A stretch of 58,968 nt of DNA from an uncultured Parabacteroides sp. (GCA_944325345.1 CALUZV010000023.1:1-58968); one strand, 5' to 3'. Shown: positions 9,197 to 17,825, counted from the stretch's first letter. The notes: generated from the letters alone by a model not told the origin. A program made the numbers and translations.

Positions 9197-9221
9197 GGCA
9201 CTTTGTTTTTAAAGGAATGGA

Positions 9222-9229
9222 CAAATGTA
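9222..9229 (-). promoter_or_regulatory. -7 box TACATTTG for the HAD-thioesterase/menF operon
   Basis: On the minus strand TACATTTG matches TAnnTTTG and lies 25 bases upstream of the ATG at 9196. Confidence 0.6.
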
Positions 9230-9288
9230 CGGAATAATCATGTAATATCCGACAGGCGGGGAAAGATTTCTGTGTTATGGGTTATGAA

Positions 9289-9960
9289 TTATGAGTTACG
9301 AGTTCTGCGTCGCTTTCTTATGCTCATCCTGAAGCCGCATCCCTTTATATTCTCTATTTCTACCTTTTCGTCTTTTTTCAGCAATCCTCGGATTCTCGAG
9401 ACGAGATTATAGATCGTCCCCTCGCTGGGCTTCTTCCCGTCCATGTTTGTATAAAGTTCTTCGTAGCGCACGACTTTCCCCTCGGCTTCCGCCAGCATCC
9501 GGAGCAGTTGGCATTCTTTGGCGGACAGTGTTTCTTTCGTCCCGCCGTATTCCAGCTCGTAGGTTTCCGGATAGAGCTGATACTTCCCGACGGCAAGCGT
9601 CGCGGGCAACAGCTTTTGCAGTTTGAAGGATAGTTCCTGGATGTCGTACGGCTTTTTGATATGTTCGCTGATGCCTTGGCGCAAACATTCCGCGATGACC
9701 TCGCCCTGTTGTTCCGACGAGGCTACGATTACTTTCAGCCCGGGATATTTCGCCCGTATTCCGGCTATCCTGCCTATTGTGCTCTCTTCCCCAAGGTATA
9801 AGTCCAGCAGCAAGACGTTCCACGCCCCTTTCGCCAGTTGCGCGTCGAGGTCTGCTGTCGTATTGACCCACGAAACTTCGTAGCCGAGCCTTTGCAGCCC
9901 CCGCATGATACTCCCTGCAAACGCTTCGTTGTCTTCCACAAACAATATCCGCCTCTTCAT
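9289..9960 (-). CDS. OmpR/PhoB-type response regulator
   Basis: 223 aa when started at the ATG at 9960, which overlaps the kinase stop (ATGA). The open frame extends upstream but lacks homology there. The receiver domain (1-115) has the acidic pocket VEDNE, the phospho-acceptor in LLLDLYLG and the switch Lys in IKKPY. The C-terminal winged-helix domain (about 130-220) has LSAKECQLLRML and a GTIYNLVSRIRGLLKK recognition helix. It pairs with the histidine kinase directly upstream. The precursor-peptide operon starts divergently beyond the kinase, so this operon is a plausible target. Confidence 0.9.
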   Translation of the reverse strand: MKRRILFVEDNEAFAGSIMRGLQRLGYEVSWVNTTADLDAQLAKGAWNVLLLDLYLGEESTIGRIAGIRAKYPGLKVIVASSEQQGEVIAECLRQGISEHIKKPYDIQELSFKLQKLLPATLAVGKYQLYPETYELEYGGTKETLSAKECQLLRMLAEAEGKVVRYEELYTNMDGKKPSEGTIYNLVSRIRGLLKKDEKVEIENIKGCGFRMSIRKRRRTRNS

Positions 9961-11300
9961 CCGCCGTAGTTCTTTAGTTTGACCGTGAATATGCTTCCTT
10001 CTCCTTCCCGGCTGCTTATCTGTAGTTTCCCGCCCAGGTCTTTGCAGAGTTTCTTGACGCAAGCCAGCCCGATGCCGAATCCTTCCTGTGCCTTCCGCCC
10101 CTCGCGGCGCACCCGGTAGAATTGTTTGCCCAGCTTCTTCAAGTCTTTTGCCGGGATTCCCCAGCCATTGTCTTTCACGCTGATTTCAAAATCCCCGCGC
10201 CGGTTTGTGGCGGTAATTTCCAGCTTCACGCCCTCGTCGGAATACTTCAGCGCGTTTTCTATCAGGTTCCGCAGGACGCGTTTCAGCAGGATAGCGTCAG
10301 TCCGCACCGGCTCGCACAGCCCCTCGGTATTCACCCGCAGCGTCGGTTTCTTCGCGGCATAGAGTTGCAACAGCCCTTCGCTGCATTCGGTTATCAAAGC
10401 CTTCACATCGACTTCCTCGATATTCAGTTGGTTCCTCCCATTGTTCCGCATCAGGCTCAAGACCGATTCGAGGGTCTCGGTCAGTTCCCTCACCGCGCTC
10501 TGCGCGACGACCAGTTCTTGTTTCTTTTCCTTATCCGTCTCGAAGAAAATCATGTTGCCCAGCGCGGCAAACACCACGCTCAGCGGCCCCTTCAAATCGT
10601 GCAGCGGATGATAGATGGATGCCCGCTGTTCCCGGATGACCCGCAGGTCGAGGCTGAAACACGTGAAGACGACGACCAAAGCCACCGTAAACAGTAGCAG
10701 CGCATACAGCAACTGCCGCACCAGTTCGCTCATCGGCACGGCGACTTCCGCCTGCACATACATCCGCCCTTGCGTCCCGATGGGCTTCATTTCCGTCTTT
10801 GCATGGGCGGAAAAGAACGGTAAATCCCGCTCAATGCTTTCCGCAACTTCCTTCTTATTATTATATAGGTATAGACAATAAGGGATTTCCAGCTCTGCCT
10901 TCTGGAGATACCAGCCGTAGAGGCTGTCTAAGTTGTGCAGGTTGAGGGGGTTGGTGTCCATCAAGTCGTCTTGATTCTGTTGCTGGAGGATCTCAAATAA
11001 ATTCGCACCCAAATTCTTTACCATAGCCTCATCTATGGTAATAGTATCCCCTTTCAGGCTTGCACGTTCCTCCGGTGTCATATCTTTGGCGTCCTTAATA
11101 ACATAACTCGGATTATCCAGATTAATCGGAGTGCCTGAATGGCGATACTCATATTCTCCATCTATTGCTCGCTGAAAATTTTCATCACAGATGGCCGCAA
11201 CGTCTTTTATCTCATGCTGATAAAGACTATGGAGACTGTACGCACAGACGGCCAATACCGCAACAATCCCCACAATACTAATAGTCAATGTTTTATGCAT
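9957..11300 (-). CDS. Sensor histidine kinase
   Basis: 447 aa from the ATG at 11300, which fits the -7 box at 11325-11332; a TTG further up would precede the predicted start of transcription. TM1 is residues about 5-25, a periplasmic sensor domain spans about 26-195, and TM2 lies near 200-222. The dimerisation box is YHPLHDLKGPLSV with phospho-acceptor His. The ATPase domain has NLIENALKYS (N box), DNGWGI (G1) and GFGIGL (G2). The ligand is unknown. A periplasmic sensor encoded divergently from secreted-peptide genes suggests it may sense the peptide or envelope stress, but that is inference. Confidence 0.9.
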   Translation of the reverse strand: MHKTLTISIVGIVAVLAVCAYSLHSLYQHEIKDVAAICDENFQRAIDGEYEYRHSGTPINLDNPSYVIKDAKDMTPEERASLKGDTITIDEAMVKNLGANLFEILQQQNQDDLMDTNPLNLHNLDSLYGWYLQKAELEIPYCLYLYNNKKEVAESIERDLPFFSAHAKTEMKPIGTQGRMYVQAEVAVPMSELVRQLLYALLLFTVALVVVFTCFSLDLRVIREQRASIYHPLHDLKGPLSVVFAALGNMIFFETDKEKKQELVVAQSAVRELTETLESVLSLMRNNGRNQLNIEEVDVKALITECSEGLLQLYAAKKPTLRVNTEGLCEPVRTDAILLKRVLRNLIENALKYSDEGVKLEITATNRRGDFEISVKDNGWGIPAKDLKKLGKQFYRVRREGRKAQEGFGIGLACVKKLCKDLGGKLQISSREGEGSIFTVKLKNYGG

Positions 11301-11324
11301 AAAGTACCGTTTTTTTAATCGCGA

Positions 11325-11332
11325 CAAAGATA
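11325..11332 (-). promoter_or_regulatory. Promoter of the two-component operon (TATCTTTG)
   Basis: Minus-strand TATCTTTG matches TAnnTTTG, with a TTG-containing -33 element about 20 bp upstream. The transcript would start near 11319, which sets the kinase start at 11300. Confidence 0.7.
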
Positions 11333-11357
11333 CGCATTAATCTTATTTAAAGCAAGC

Positions 11358-11374
11358 TGTGAAGATTTTGTGAA
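11358..11374. promoter_or_regulatory. Candidate response-regulator operator, direct repeat TGTGAA with 11-bp step
   Basis: TGTGAA at 11358-11363 and again at 11369-11374 are spaced one helical turn apart, the usual geometry for OmpR/PhoB dimers. They sit between the divergent kinase and peptide promoters. The spacing fits but the motif is short, so it could be chance. Confidence 0.35.
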
Positions 11375-11396
11375 ACAACCCCAGACCCAATGTATA

Positions 11397-11404
11397 TATC
11401 TTTG
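11397..11404 (+). promoter_or_regulatory. Promoter of the precursor-peptide operon (TATCTTTG)
   Basis: TATCTTTG matches TAnnTTTG, 40 bases upstream of the first peptide ATG. It is divergent from, and 64 bp away from, the kinase promoter. Confidence 0.7.
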
Positions 11405-11444
11405 CAACGTCAAAAAGAAATAAACAACATAATAAATAAAAACA

Positions 11445-11585
11445 ATGAATACGATGAATTTTATAGAGACATTATCTCAAGAAGAAATGCAAACTGTAAA
11501 AGGTGGCATCTGGGTTTACGATAAAACTACAGATAGTTGGAAATGGATCGAAAGGCTAAATTTAGATCCAGACGAAGACGAGTAG
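11445..11585 (+). CDS. Double-glycine-leader precursor peptide 1 (putative RiPP)
   Basis: 46 aa. The leader is residues 1-21 and ends TLSQEEMQTVKGG, the classic LSxEExxxVxGG signal cut by C39 peptidases. The 25-residue core starts IWVYDKTTDSWKW and ends in the acidic tail LDPDEDE. It has no Cys, so thioether rings are excluded; its Trp/Tyr residues would suit radical-SAM C-C or C-N crosslinks, which is inference. It resembles the GG-Bacteroidales radical-SAM-targeted precursors (TIGR04149-like, from memory). It is the first gene after the promoter at 11397. Confidence 0.8.
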   Translation: MNTMNFIETLSQEEMQTVKGGIWVYDKTTDSWKWIERLNLDPDEDE

Positions 11586-11835
11586 TTGAGTCATCAAGAT
11601 AAGACTTCATCGGTCGGAAGAATAAGAAGAATCGAGAAAGAGACTTTGAGGTTGCTGAAAGATGATGGATTATCGTTAAGAAGAAATTTTCACGCGTGTA
11701 AAATAACTTGTCAAGAGTTAATGTGTAAGTTGTAATGACAAGTTTAATAAAATAAAACTTATACGACATTTTGATGTGGATATATGTCCTCTCCACAATA
11801 AACAAGTAGGCTGTAATCTTTTAAAGACAAACATT
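11586..11835 (+). other. Gap between the two precursor genes; weak hairpin, possible TTG-started ORF
   Basis: 250 bp with no clear gene. A 9-bp stem (AACTTGTCA 11705-11713 with TGACAAGTT 11736-11744) could form in RNA. A frame opening with TTG at 11586, right after the stop of peptide 1, runs 49 codons and contains two Cys codons near its end. It lacks a GG leader and I do not recognise it. Confidence 0.4.
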
Positions 11836-11985
11836 ATGGATTCAAAAAAAGAAGTTTTAAGATTCATGAGTTTACCGATCAATGTAATCGAGAAATTGAA
11901 TCGGGAAGAAGTTGTTAAGGTTAAAGGTGGTGGAAATCCTCCTGTTAAACCTCCTATTAACAACGGCACTGGCTGCAAATGCTAA
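11836..11985 (+). CDS. Double-glycine-leader precursor peptide 2 (putative RiPP)
   Basis: 49 aa. The leader is residues 1-32 and ends KLNREEVVKVKGG, again a C39 cleavage signal. The predicted 17-residue core is GNPPVKPPINNGTGCKC, rich in Pro and Asn with two Cys near the C-terminus. A start at Met11 would give a leader closer in length to peptide 1. The core differs fully from that of peptide 1 while the leader logic is the same, as in multi-substrate RiPP systems. The Cys pair could form a disulfide or a radical-SAM thioether. It lies upstream of a hairpin and the radical SAM gene. Confidence 0.8.
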   Translation: MDSKKEVLRFMSLPINVIEKLNREEVVKVKGGGNPPVKPPINNGTGCKC

Positions 11986-12015
11986 TATTAGCACAGTAGT
12001 TTAGATTCAACAAAA

Positions 12016-12058
12016 AACGGTAGGGCTTACGTTTTTTTTATAAGCTCTACTGTTTTAT
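12016..12058 (+). terminator. Hairpin between precursor and enzyme genes (partial terminator or attenuator)
   Basis: A 14-bp stem with two G-U pairs joins 12016-12029 to 12041-12054, with a T-rich loop, followed by TTATT. It lies between the peptide stop and the radical SAM start. Such hairpins let precursor peptides be made in excess over the enzyme; that role is inferred. Confidence 0.6.
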
Positions 12059-12086
12059 TCGTAAATAATAGATTAATATACATCCA

Positions 12087-13373
12087 ATGAAAAAGAATTT
12101 TTATCAACATATAGTAACAGTAACAGAAGATGCATATTTATATTATAATGCGTTTTCCGATAATTATCTATTACTAAATCACCGATTACATTCTATCTAT
12201 CAGAATAACACACCTGAAAAAATAAAGGAGATCAATCCATCCTTATACGAAACATTAATACAAAATAGATTTATAATCGAAGATAATGTTGATGAATTCT
12301 CGATAACAGAATACAAGAAATTACAAAAAAAATATGATAGCACGTTATATCATATTGTTATAAACACAACCTTAGATTGTAATCTCAAATGTTGGTATTG
12401 TTATGAATCGAAAATAAAGGACAGCATACTAAAAGAAGATATTATTGATTCGATAAAGAAAAATATAAGACTAAAATTCGAATTAGCACCATACAAGGAA
12501 TTAAAAATTTCTTTCTTTGGGGGAGAGCCATTTTTGAATTTTAAATGTATTCAAGAAGTATTAGATTTCGCTCAAGAATTCACACAAAAACACAAGATAG
12601 ATTTAGTTGCTGATTTTACAACTAATGCAACTCTAATAACTAAAGAGCAATTACTTTATCTATCAAACTTTAAATGCTGCTTTCAAATAACATTAGACGG
12701 ATATAGAGAAAAACATAACACCATTAGATTTTTTAAAGAAAATAAAATAGGTACATATAATGACATTATTCACAACATTCATAGAATACATAATTCAATA
12801 CCAGAATCGTATATATGGATCAGAATAAATTTTGACAACCAAACACTAAACCATTTTTCAGATATATTGAAAGATTTAGAGGATTTAAATCGAAAGAAAA
12901 CATTTCTAATTCTACGTAGAGTATGGCAATTACCTAAGGATTCTGTAGGAAAAGATATATTATTAGAATCCTTACAAAATTCATTGGATGCAGGTTTCTT
13001 CATTGACTATTACACACTATCACGAAATGAACTTTGCTTTGCAGAAAGAGAAAATCAAGTTCTCATCAATTATGATGGACGAGTTTTCAAATGCTCAACT
13101 ATAGAATGTTTTGATGAAAAACACTCATATGGGACATTACAACCAAATGGAGAAATTTCTTGGAACATAAACGCTTTAGCCCAAAAGGTTAAATATATTT
13201 CAGGTGAAGAATGTAAAAACTGCAAACTATATCCGGCTTGCTTAGGACGTTGTAGCCAAAAAAAATCAAAGAAACAAGCTATAGAATGCTATTTAGAAAC
13301 GACAAACTTATCAATAGATGAATTTATCATGTATAACTATAAACTTAAGAATTTATGGTTATCAAAATTTTAA
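12087..13373 (+). CDS. Radical SAM/SPASM peptide maturase
   Basis: 428 aa. The radical-SAM cluster motif is CNLKCWYC (C98, C102, C105). FFGGEPF near residue 150 is the SAM-binding GGEP motif. The C-terminal SPASM region has Cys residues in FKCSTIEC, then ECKNCKLYPACLGRC and a last Cys in IECYLE, enough for two auxiliary Fe-S clusters. The N-terminal 85 residues look like a peptide-binding (RRE-like) domain. It most likely modifies one or both GG-leader peptides encoded just upstream. GC content is low (about 30 per cent), as in the peptides, which suggests the cassette was acquired as a unit. Confidence 0.9.
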   Translation: MKKNFYQHIVTVTEDAYLYYNAFSDNYLLLNHRLHSIYQNNTPEKIKEINPSLYETLIQNRFIIEDNVDEFSITEYKKLQKKYDSTLYHIVINTTLDCNLKCWYCYESKIKDSILKEDIIDSIKKNIRLKFELAPYKELKISFFGGEPFLNFKCIQEVLDFAQEFTQKHKIDLVADFTTNATLITKEQLLYLSNFKCCFQITLDGYREKHNTIRFFKENKIGTYNDIIHNIHRIHNSIPESYIWIRINFDNQTLNHFSDILKDLEDLNRKKTFLILRRVWQLPKDSVGKDILLESLQNSLDAGFFIDYYTLSRNELCFAERENQVLINYDGRVFKCSTIECFDEKHSYGTLQPNGEISWNINALAQKVKYISGEECKNCKLYPACLGRCSQKKSKKQAIECYLETTNLSIDEFIMYNYKLKNLWLSKF

Positions 13374-13386
13374 AACAAATATATTC

Positions 13387-15681
13387 ATGAAACACATTTT
13401 ATTATTATCAAGTATATTAATATCGATTTCTCTATCCGCGCAAACTTTTCGGGGGAAATTAATCGATATGCAAAACCAGCCGGTTTCCTTTGCGAATGTC
13501 ATTACGCTTACAGCCGACTCCGCTTTCATCGCCGGAACCGTTTCCAACGACGATGGAACATTTCAGGTAACAGCCAATAAACAAGCGGCTTTATTAAAAA
13601 TATCTTACATAGGCTTCCAAGAACAAATTTTATCGATTTCTGCCGACAAAACGGATTTGGGAAACATTTTATTAAAAGAAGATAATCTAACCCTAAACGA
13701 AGTTGTTGTCGAAGCCAACCTCAACAAGGTTTTCGGAGAACGGCGGGAATTCCTTTTTTCTCCGGATGATAAATTAAAAGCTAATTCCGGACTGGATTTG
13801 ATGCGCAATGTGCCTCAACTTTCGCTCAACGATATGACGAACAAATTGCAAACAGCAAATGGAGGAACGGTAAAAGTTTTATTGAATGGTTTGATGGTTG
13901 AAGAAACAGATTTAATTGGTTTGCGACCCGAAGATATTATTAAAGTAGAATATTATTCGCAACCTCCGGCCCGTTATGCTAATTTGGGAGTAGATGCGGT
14001 ATTGAATGTCGTTGTTCGTCGCTCGGATAACGGTGGATACATCACAGCCAACCTGCGCCAAGGTTTGACAACGGGTTTTGGAACGGATATTATACAGGGA
14101 AAATTATCAAAGGGAGATAACGACTATTCCTTGCGTTATTTTTTAGATTATCGTGATTTGAACAAAAACCGTTATCACCAATCGTATGCTTATTCACTAA
14201 ATGACGGGAACTATGATATTCGTAAAGAAGGACTAAATGGCGATTACAGCGGAACTTACCATGTCATTGAAGGTAATTTTGCCCGCATCAAAAACGAAAA
14301 TTACTTCTTAAATATAAAAGGTTCGCTTCGATTAAATCCTGGAAATGAGAATTATCCTTCTTCTATTTCCGGTATTCGTGCCGGACAACCTATTGAGACT
14401 GGAATTTCGACAAGTAAAGCCCATAGCAATTATTTGTCGCCTGCTTTGGATATCTATTTTTCCAAAACAATGAAGAATGATCAAGAATTGATATTCAATA
14501 TTGTCAATACATATTATGATTCCAAATCTGACCGCTCGCTAAATGAAAATTTTGGTTCGCATACATACGATGTAGCGACTTCTTTTCGGAATAAGTCCTA
14601 TTCCATTATTTCCGAAGCGGTCTATGAAAAGAATTTTGGAAAACATGCGTTCAGTGTCGGAGCAAAACATTCTTTCAAAACATTAAGCGAAGATTATACA
14701 GCCGGAGATGGTTGGACAAACAGCCGTTATGATATTCATAATTTATATGGTTATCTTTCTTTATCCTCGCATTTCGACAAATGGCATTATAATATAGGTT
14801 TCGGTGTAGAAGAAACATGGCTGGATGCCGAGCAAAAACAAACTTATTTTGTTGTAAAACCTAATTTGCTGGTATCTTATAATTATTCGGACCAATCGAC
14901 ATGGGAATTAAAATCGACTATTAATTCCTACGTCCCTGACATATCGTTATTAAGCGGAAGCCCAATCTTTATAGATTCATCTTTCGTTAGTCAAGGCAAT
15001 CCCTATTTAAAACCGTATTATGAATTTACGACTGACTTAAACTATACCTATACCAAAGGCACTTTTTATCTTCAAACAGGCGTAGGATATAGTTATGCGC
15101 ATAATCCATACCATGTCTATTTTGACAATGACGGTTTACAGGCTTTGAAATCTTATCGGAATGAAGACTATTTACAATCATTCAATTATAATCTAACGTT
15201 GAATTGGAATCCCTTTCCTTGGCTGACTCTTGCTCCAATGTATATGCTTTCATATCAAAAGGCAAAAGGTCTGGGATATAAATCTACGAATTGGATGCAT
15301 TTCTTTGCAGCTTATGCCTCGGCAAGCTATAAGGATTTTGCCCTTACGCTACAAATATTTCCAAAGTACAAGAATTTGCAAGGACAAACCATTAGTCAAT
15401 GGGAGAATTTATTTTATGGAGATATTCGTTGGAAAAAGAAAAACTTGAGTATTGCTCTTGGTGTTGTTTATTCTCCGAAAACAAATACACTTTTCACCAG
15501 TGAAGGATTACCTGTTCACTATTATGAAACACAGGATTGGCGTAATTTCAACGGCTTAGTCTTTGCAAATATAGTTTATACTTTCTCATTTGGTAAAAGC
15601 AAAAATCGGAATGTACAACAGAAGCTGAATAATGCGGATAATGATTCCGGATTGTATCAAGATAGCAAAGCAAGATTGTAA
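13387..15681 (+). CDS. TonB-receptor-like outer-membrane beta-barrel protein
   Basis: 764 aa from the ATG at 13387, where a signal peptide (MKHILLLSSILISISLSAQ) starts; the open frame overlaps the enzyme gene but has no signal there. Residues about 20-105 form a carboxypeptidase-regulatory-like beta domain, then a plug-like region (about 115-215), then a barrel of many aromatic-rich strands. Family: outer-membrane beta-barrel proteins of Bacteroidetes (OMP_b-brl_3 type). Adjacent to the radical SAM gene, it may pass the mature peptide across the outer membrane. GC content is intermediate between the AT-rich cassette and the chromosome. Confidence 0.85.
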   Translation: MKHILLLSSILISISLSAQTFRGKLIDMQNQPVSFANVITLTADSAFIAGTVSNDDGTFQVTANKQAALLKISYIGFQEQILSISADKTDLGNILLKEDNLTLNEVVVEANLNKVFGERREFLFSPDDKLKANSGLDLMRNVPQLSLNDMTNKLQTANGGTVKVLLNGLMVEETDLIGLRPEDIIKVEYYSQPPARYANLGVDAVLNVVVRRSDNGGYITANLRQGLTTGFGTDIIQGKLSKGDNDYSLRYFLDYRDLNKNRYHQSYAYSLNDGNYDIRKEGLNGDYSGTYHVIEGNFARIKNENYFLNIKGSLRLNPGNENYPSSISGIRAGQPIETGISTSKAHSNYLSPALDIYFSKTMKNDQELIFNIVNTYYDSKSDRSLNENFGSHTYDVATSFRNKSYSIISEAVYEKNFGKHAFSVGAKHSFKTLSEDYTAGDGWTNSRYDIHNLYGYLSLSSHFDKWHYNIGFGVEETWLDAEQKQTYFVVKPNLLVSYNYSDQSTWELKSTINSYVPDISLLSGSPIFIDSSFVSQGNPYLKPYYEFTTDLNYTYTKGTFYLQTGVGYSYAHNPYHVYFDNDGLQALKSYRNEDYLQSFNYNLTLNWNPFPWLTLAPMYMLSYQKAKGLGYKSTNWMHFFAAYASASYKDFALTLQIFPKYKNLQGQTISQWENLFYGDIRWKKKNLSIALGVVYSPKTNTLFTSEGLPVHYYETQDWRNFNGLVFANIVYTFSFGKSKNRNVQQKLNNADNDSGLYQDSKARL

Positions 15682-15720
15682 AATGGATACGAAAAGTATA
15701 AGGATAAGTTCTGATTTTCC

Positions 15721-16205
15721 TTTTGCAACCCTGCAAAACCTTGACCGAGCGTTAGAAAATGCCTTTTGTAGGATTACAAAAGGCATTTCAAACGATAGAT
15801 TTCGGTTTTGCAGGTCTGCAAAAGCCTTTTCCAATGCTGGAACTGCCTTTTGTAGGGTCGCAAAAGCCTTTCCGAACGCTGGAAGGGCATTTTGCAGGGT
15901 GCAAAATGCAAACCTAACGCTCGAAAGTGCTTTTGAAGGTCTGCAAAAGGCACATCGAACGCTCGAAAAGGCTTTTGAGGGTTTATGAAGGCATTTTCGA
16001 ACGCTAGAAGAGGGTTTTGCAGGGTTGCAAAAGCAGTTTCGAACGTTGGGACAGAGTTTTGCGAGGTTGCAAAAGGAAAAATAGCGTTCGGAGGACCTTT
16101 TGCAGGTCTGCAAAACATAGTCCTAAGGCTGGAACAAGGTTTTGCAGACCCGCAAAAGGAGAAACTAACGTTCGGTTAGCTTTTTGCAGAGCTACAATTT
16201 TTCTT
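15721..16205. repeat. About 12 tandem copies of a 42-bp two-palindrome unit
   Basis: Each copy opens with an 18-nt palindrome such as TTTTGCAGGTCTGCAAAA and has, half a period later, a second palindrome such as TTTCGAACGCTCGAAA. Starts recur every 42 bp (15764, 15806 and so on), with slips of one base. Open frames on both strands here are by-products of the repeat. The array fills the gap between the barrel stop (15681) and the next promoter (16225). Confidence 0.9.
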
Positions 16206-16224
16206 GAAAATAAACGACGAACCA

Positions 16225-16256
16225 TTTGGCAAACTCAAAATAGAGTTTTACCTTTG
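16225..16256 (+). promoter_or_regulatory. Complete Bacteroidetes promoter (TTTG, 20 bp, TACCTTTG)
   Basis: A -33 TTTG at 16225-16228 and -7 TACCTTTG at 16249-16256 are separated by 20 bp, the consensus spacing. It starts the DUF6261-like gene 42 bases downstream. Confidence 0.8.
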
Positions 16257-16297
16257 AGACGTTAATCTAATATCAACAAATTTAAAAAGTAAATAAT

Positions 16298-17224
16298 ATG
16301 AAACCTTTCGTTTTAACAGAAGATGTATCTTTTCATAGACTGAAAAAGGCCGAAAAATCCGATTTTGCCTTGCGTTATCTGTGGATAGCTAACAAATATA
16401 AGAAGACGAGTTCCGGCGGGGAAGATATGCCCTCGGTGCAGTCCGGGGAGCTGGCCATTCCGGACTTGAATGTTCCACAGGATGTGTATGACGAATTGGT
16501 TGATGCCGTGGATGCTATGTCGGATGCAACACAGGAAAGTACGGCTAAAAAGGAAACGCTGAACCTCCAGGCTATCATCGCCGACCGCGACCGCATCATG
16601 CAGTGGCTCATCCGGCAAACTATCGATTTTGAATCGCTGCCGCTTGAAAGCGAGCGGGAGGCCGCTAAACAGTTGCACACCATCGCAAAGCCCTACGAAG
16701 GGTTCTACCGCGAACCGGTCGGGCAGCGCGCCGCCCTCGCCAAAGGTTTTGTTACGGATTACCGCAAGCCGGAAAATGCGGAATATATCACGACCCTCGG
16801 TTACGAGCCTTACCTCGCTGAACTGGAGGAATTAAACGACAAATATTCCCAACTCACCGACGAGAAAAGTGAGAAACGGACGGAGAAGACGAACTCCGAG
16901 ACGACGGAAGAACTCACCGAACGCGTCGAAAATATCGTCAAAATCGTCAATGCCTACGCCAACGCGACGGTCGTCCTCGACCCGAACGAAAACGCGCAAA
17001 AGTTTATCAACGAAGTCAATAACCTGATCGAGGAAATCCGCATCGCCCGCAACCGCCGGGGCTCGAAGGACGACGAAGATAAGGAAGAAGAAACCCCGAA
17101 ACCCGACGAAGGCGGGGAAGAGACGCCGGAGCCGGGGACGGAACCGGAACCGGGGACAGAGCCTGGGACAGGAGAAGGTGAAGGAGAAGAAGAAGAGCCG
17201 GATGATAGGCCGGTGGTGCAGTGA
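16298..17224 (+). CDS. DUF6261-like protein with acidic Pro/Glu-rich tail
   Basis: 308 aa with no signal peptide or membrane segment. The first 240 residues are predicted mostly helical. The last 60 residues are low-complexity, rich in Glu, Gly and Pro (repeats of EPGTEP and GEGEGEEEEP), and end DDRPVVQ. I recall this as the DUF6261 family, common in Bacteroidales and of unknown function; the assignment is from memory. The acidic tail resembles that of the HU/DUF4469 protein near 56,740, which ends EDGPQVQ. GC content returns to chromosome level here, so the gene may not belong to the peptide cassette. Confidence 0.75.
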   Translation: MKPFVLTEDVSFHRLKKAEKSDFALRYLWIANKYKKTSSGGEDMPSVQSGELAIPDLNVPQDVYDELVDAVDAMSDATQESTAKKETLNLQAIIADRDRIMQWLIRQTIDFESLPLESEREAAKQLHTIAKPYEGFYREPVGQRAALAKGFVTDYRKPENAEYITTLGYEPYLAELEELNDKYSQLTDEKSEKRTEKTNSETTEELTERVENIVKIVNAYANATVVLDPNENAQKFINEVNNLIEEIRIARNRRGSKDDEDKEEETPKPDEGGEETPEPGTEPEPGTEPGTGEGEGEEEEPDDRPVVQ

Positions 17225-17291
17225 GGGATTGACAATTGTTAATTGTTAATTGTTTTACCCCATCCCCACCCCTTTCCCACCCCTTTCCCAC

Positions 17292-17521
17292 CCCTTCCCC
17301 CTTCGGGGACTTCCCCTTCGCAGGGGAAGAGTTCGGATAGTATTAGAGGCGCTTATGTTTAGCCCGGCAATTCATTGCCGGGTAACAGATTACCATCAGT
17401 CCAAGGGTTTTTAACCCCATGCATAGCCCGCCGGGAACAATGCGAACTAATACTATCCGCACTGCTCCCCTGCGAAGGGGAGCTGGCAGCGAAGCTGACT
17501 GAGGGGTCTGACTGAGGGGTT
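17292..17521. mobile_element. Palindromic MITE-like element, copy 1 (nested 122-bp element at 17336-17457)
   Basis: The inner element has terminal inverted repeats GATAGTATTAG/CTAATACTATC (17336-17346 and 17447-17457) and an internal GCCCGGCAATTCATTGCCGGG hairpin. It is nested between outer arms, CCCCTTCGCAGGGGAAG on the left and CTCCCCTGCGAAGGGGAGC on the right, followed by GCTGACTGAGGGGT. It has no transposase. A second copy lies at 17826-18017. Confidence 0.75.
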
Positions 17522-17543
17522 TTAACCTATTAAACAACAGAAT

Positions 17544-17816
17544 ATGGCAAAAAGCGAAGACATAACATTGCCCAGCGGCAAAAAAGCGACCGAGGTTTAC
17601 AAGGAAGTAAAGCAAGAAGTCGAAAACATCTACCTGGAAGGCTGGTCGAAAGGCGTCTCCATCCCCTTCTGGGACAAGGAAGGCAACTTTTACCTGGCGA
17701 ATCCGGACGGGAGCGAGGATTTGGTGTCGTTCGACATGGACAAGCGGAAATATACCGTGCTTTCGAGGATTGCCGAGGCTGGGAAAGGGCGATATGCCTA
17801 TCTTTTGAACCGATAA
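17544..17816 (+). CDS. Hypothetical 90-aa cytoplasmic protein
   Basis: 90 aa, with a charged N-terminal helix, then a compact beta-rich stretch (SIPFWDKEGNFYLANPDG). It has no signal peptide and no recognised domain. It is boxed in by two copies of the same MITE-like element, so it may have been duplicated or moved as a cassette. It has chromosome-like GC content and a normal codon pattern, which supports a real gene. It could serve the exporter downstream, but nothing in the sequence proves this. Confidence 0.6.
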   Translation: MAKSEDITLPSGKKATEVYKEVKQEVENIYLEGWSKGVSIPFWDKEGNFYLANPDGSEDLVSFDMDKRKYTVLSRIAEAGKGRYAYLLNR

Positions 17817-17825
17817 AAAACGATC

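Noticed and set aside
11527..11805. 92-aa minus-strand ORF between the precursor genes
   Set aside because: Overlaps peptide 1, AT-rich, no homology or promoter in the right place.
15632..16265. Several Ala/Phe/Lys-rich proteins on both strands
   Set aside because: They are read-through of the 42-bp tandem repeat; open frames on both strands arise because the unit length is a multiple of three and lacks stops.
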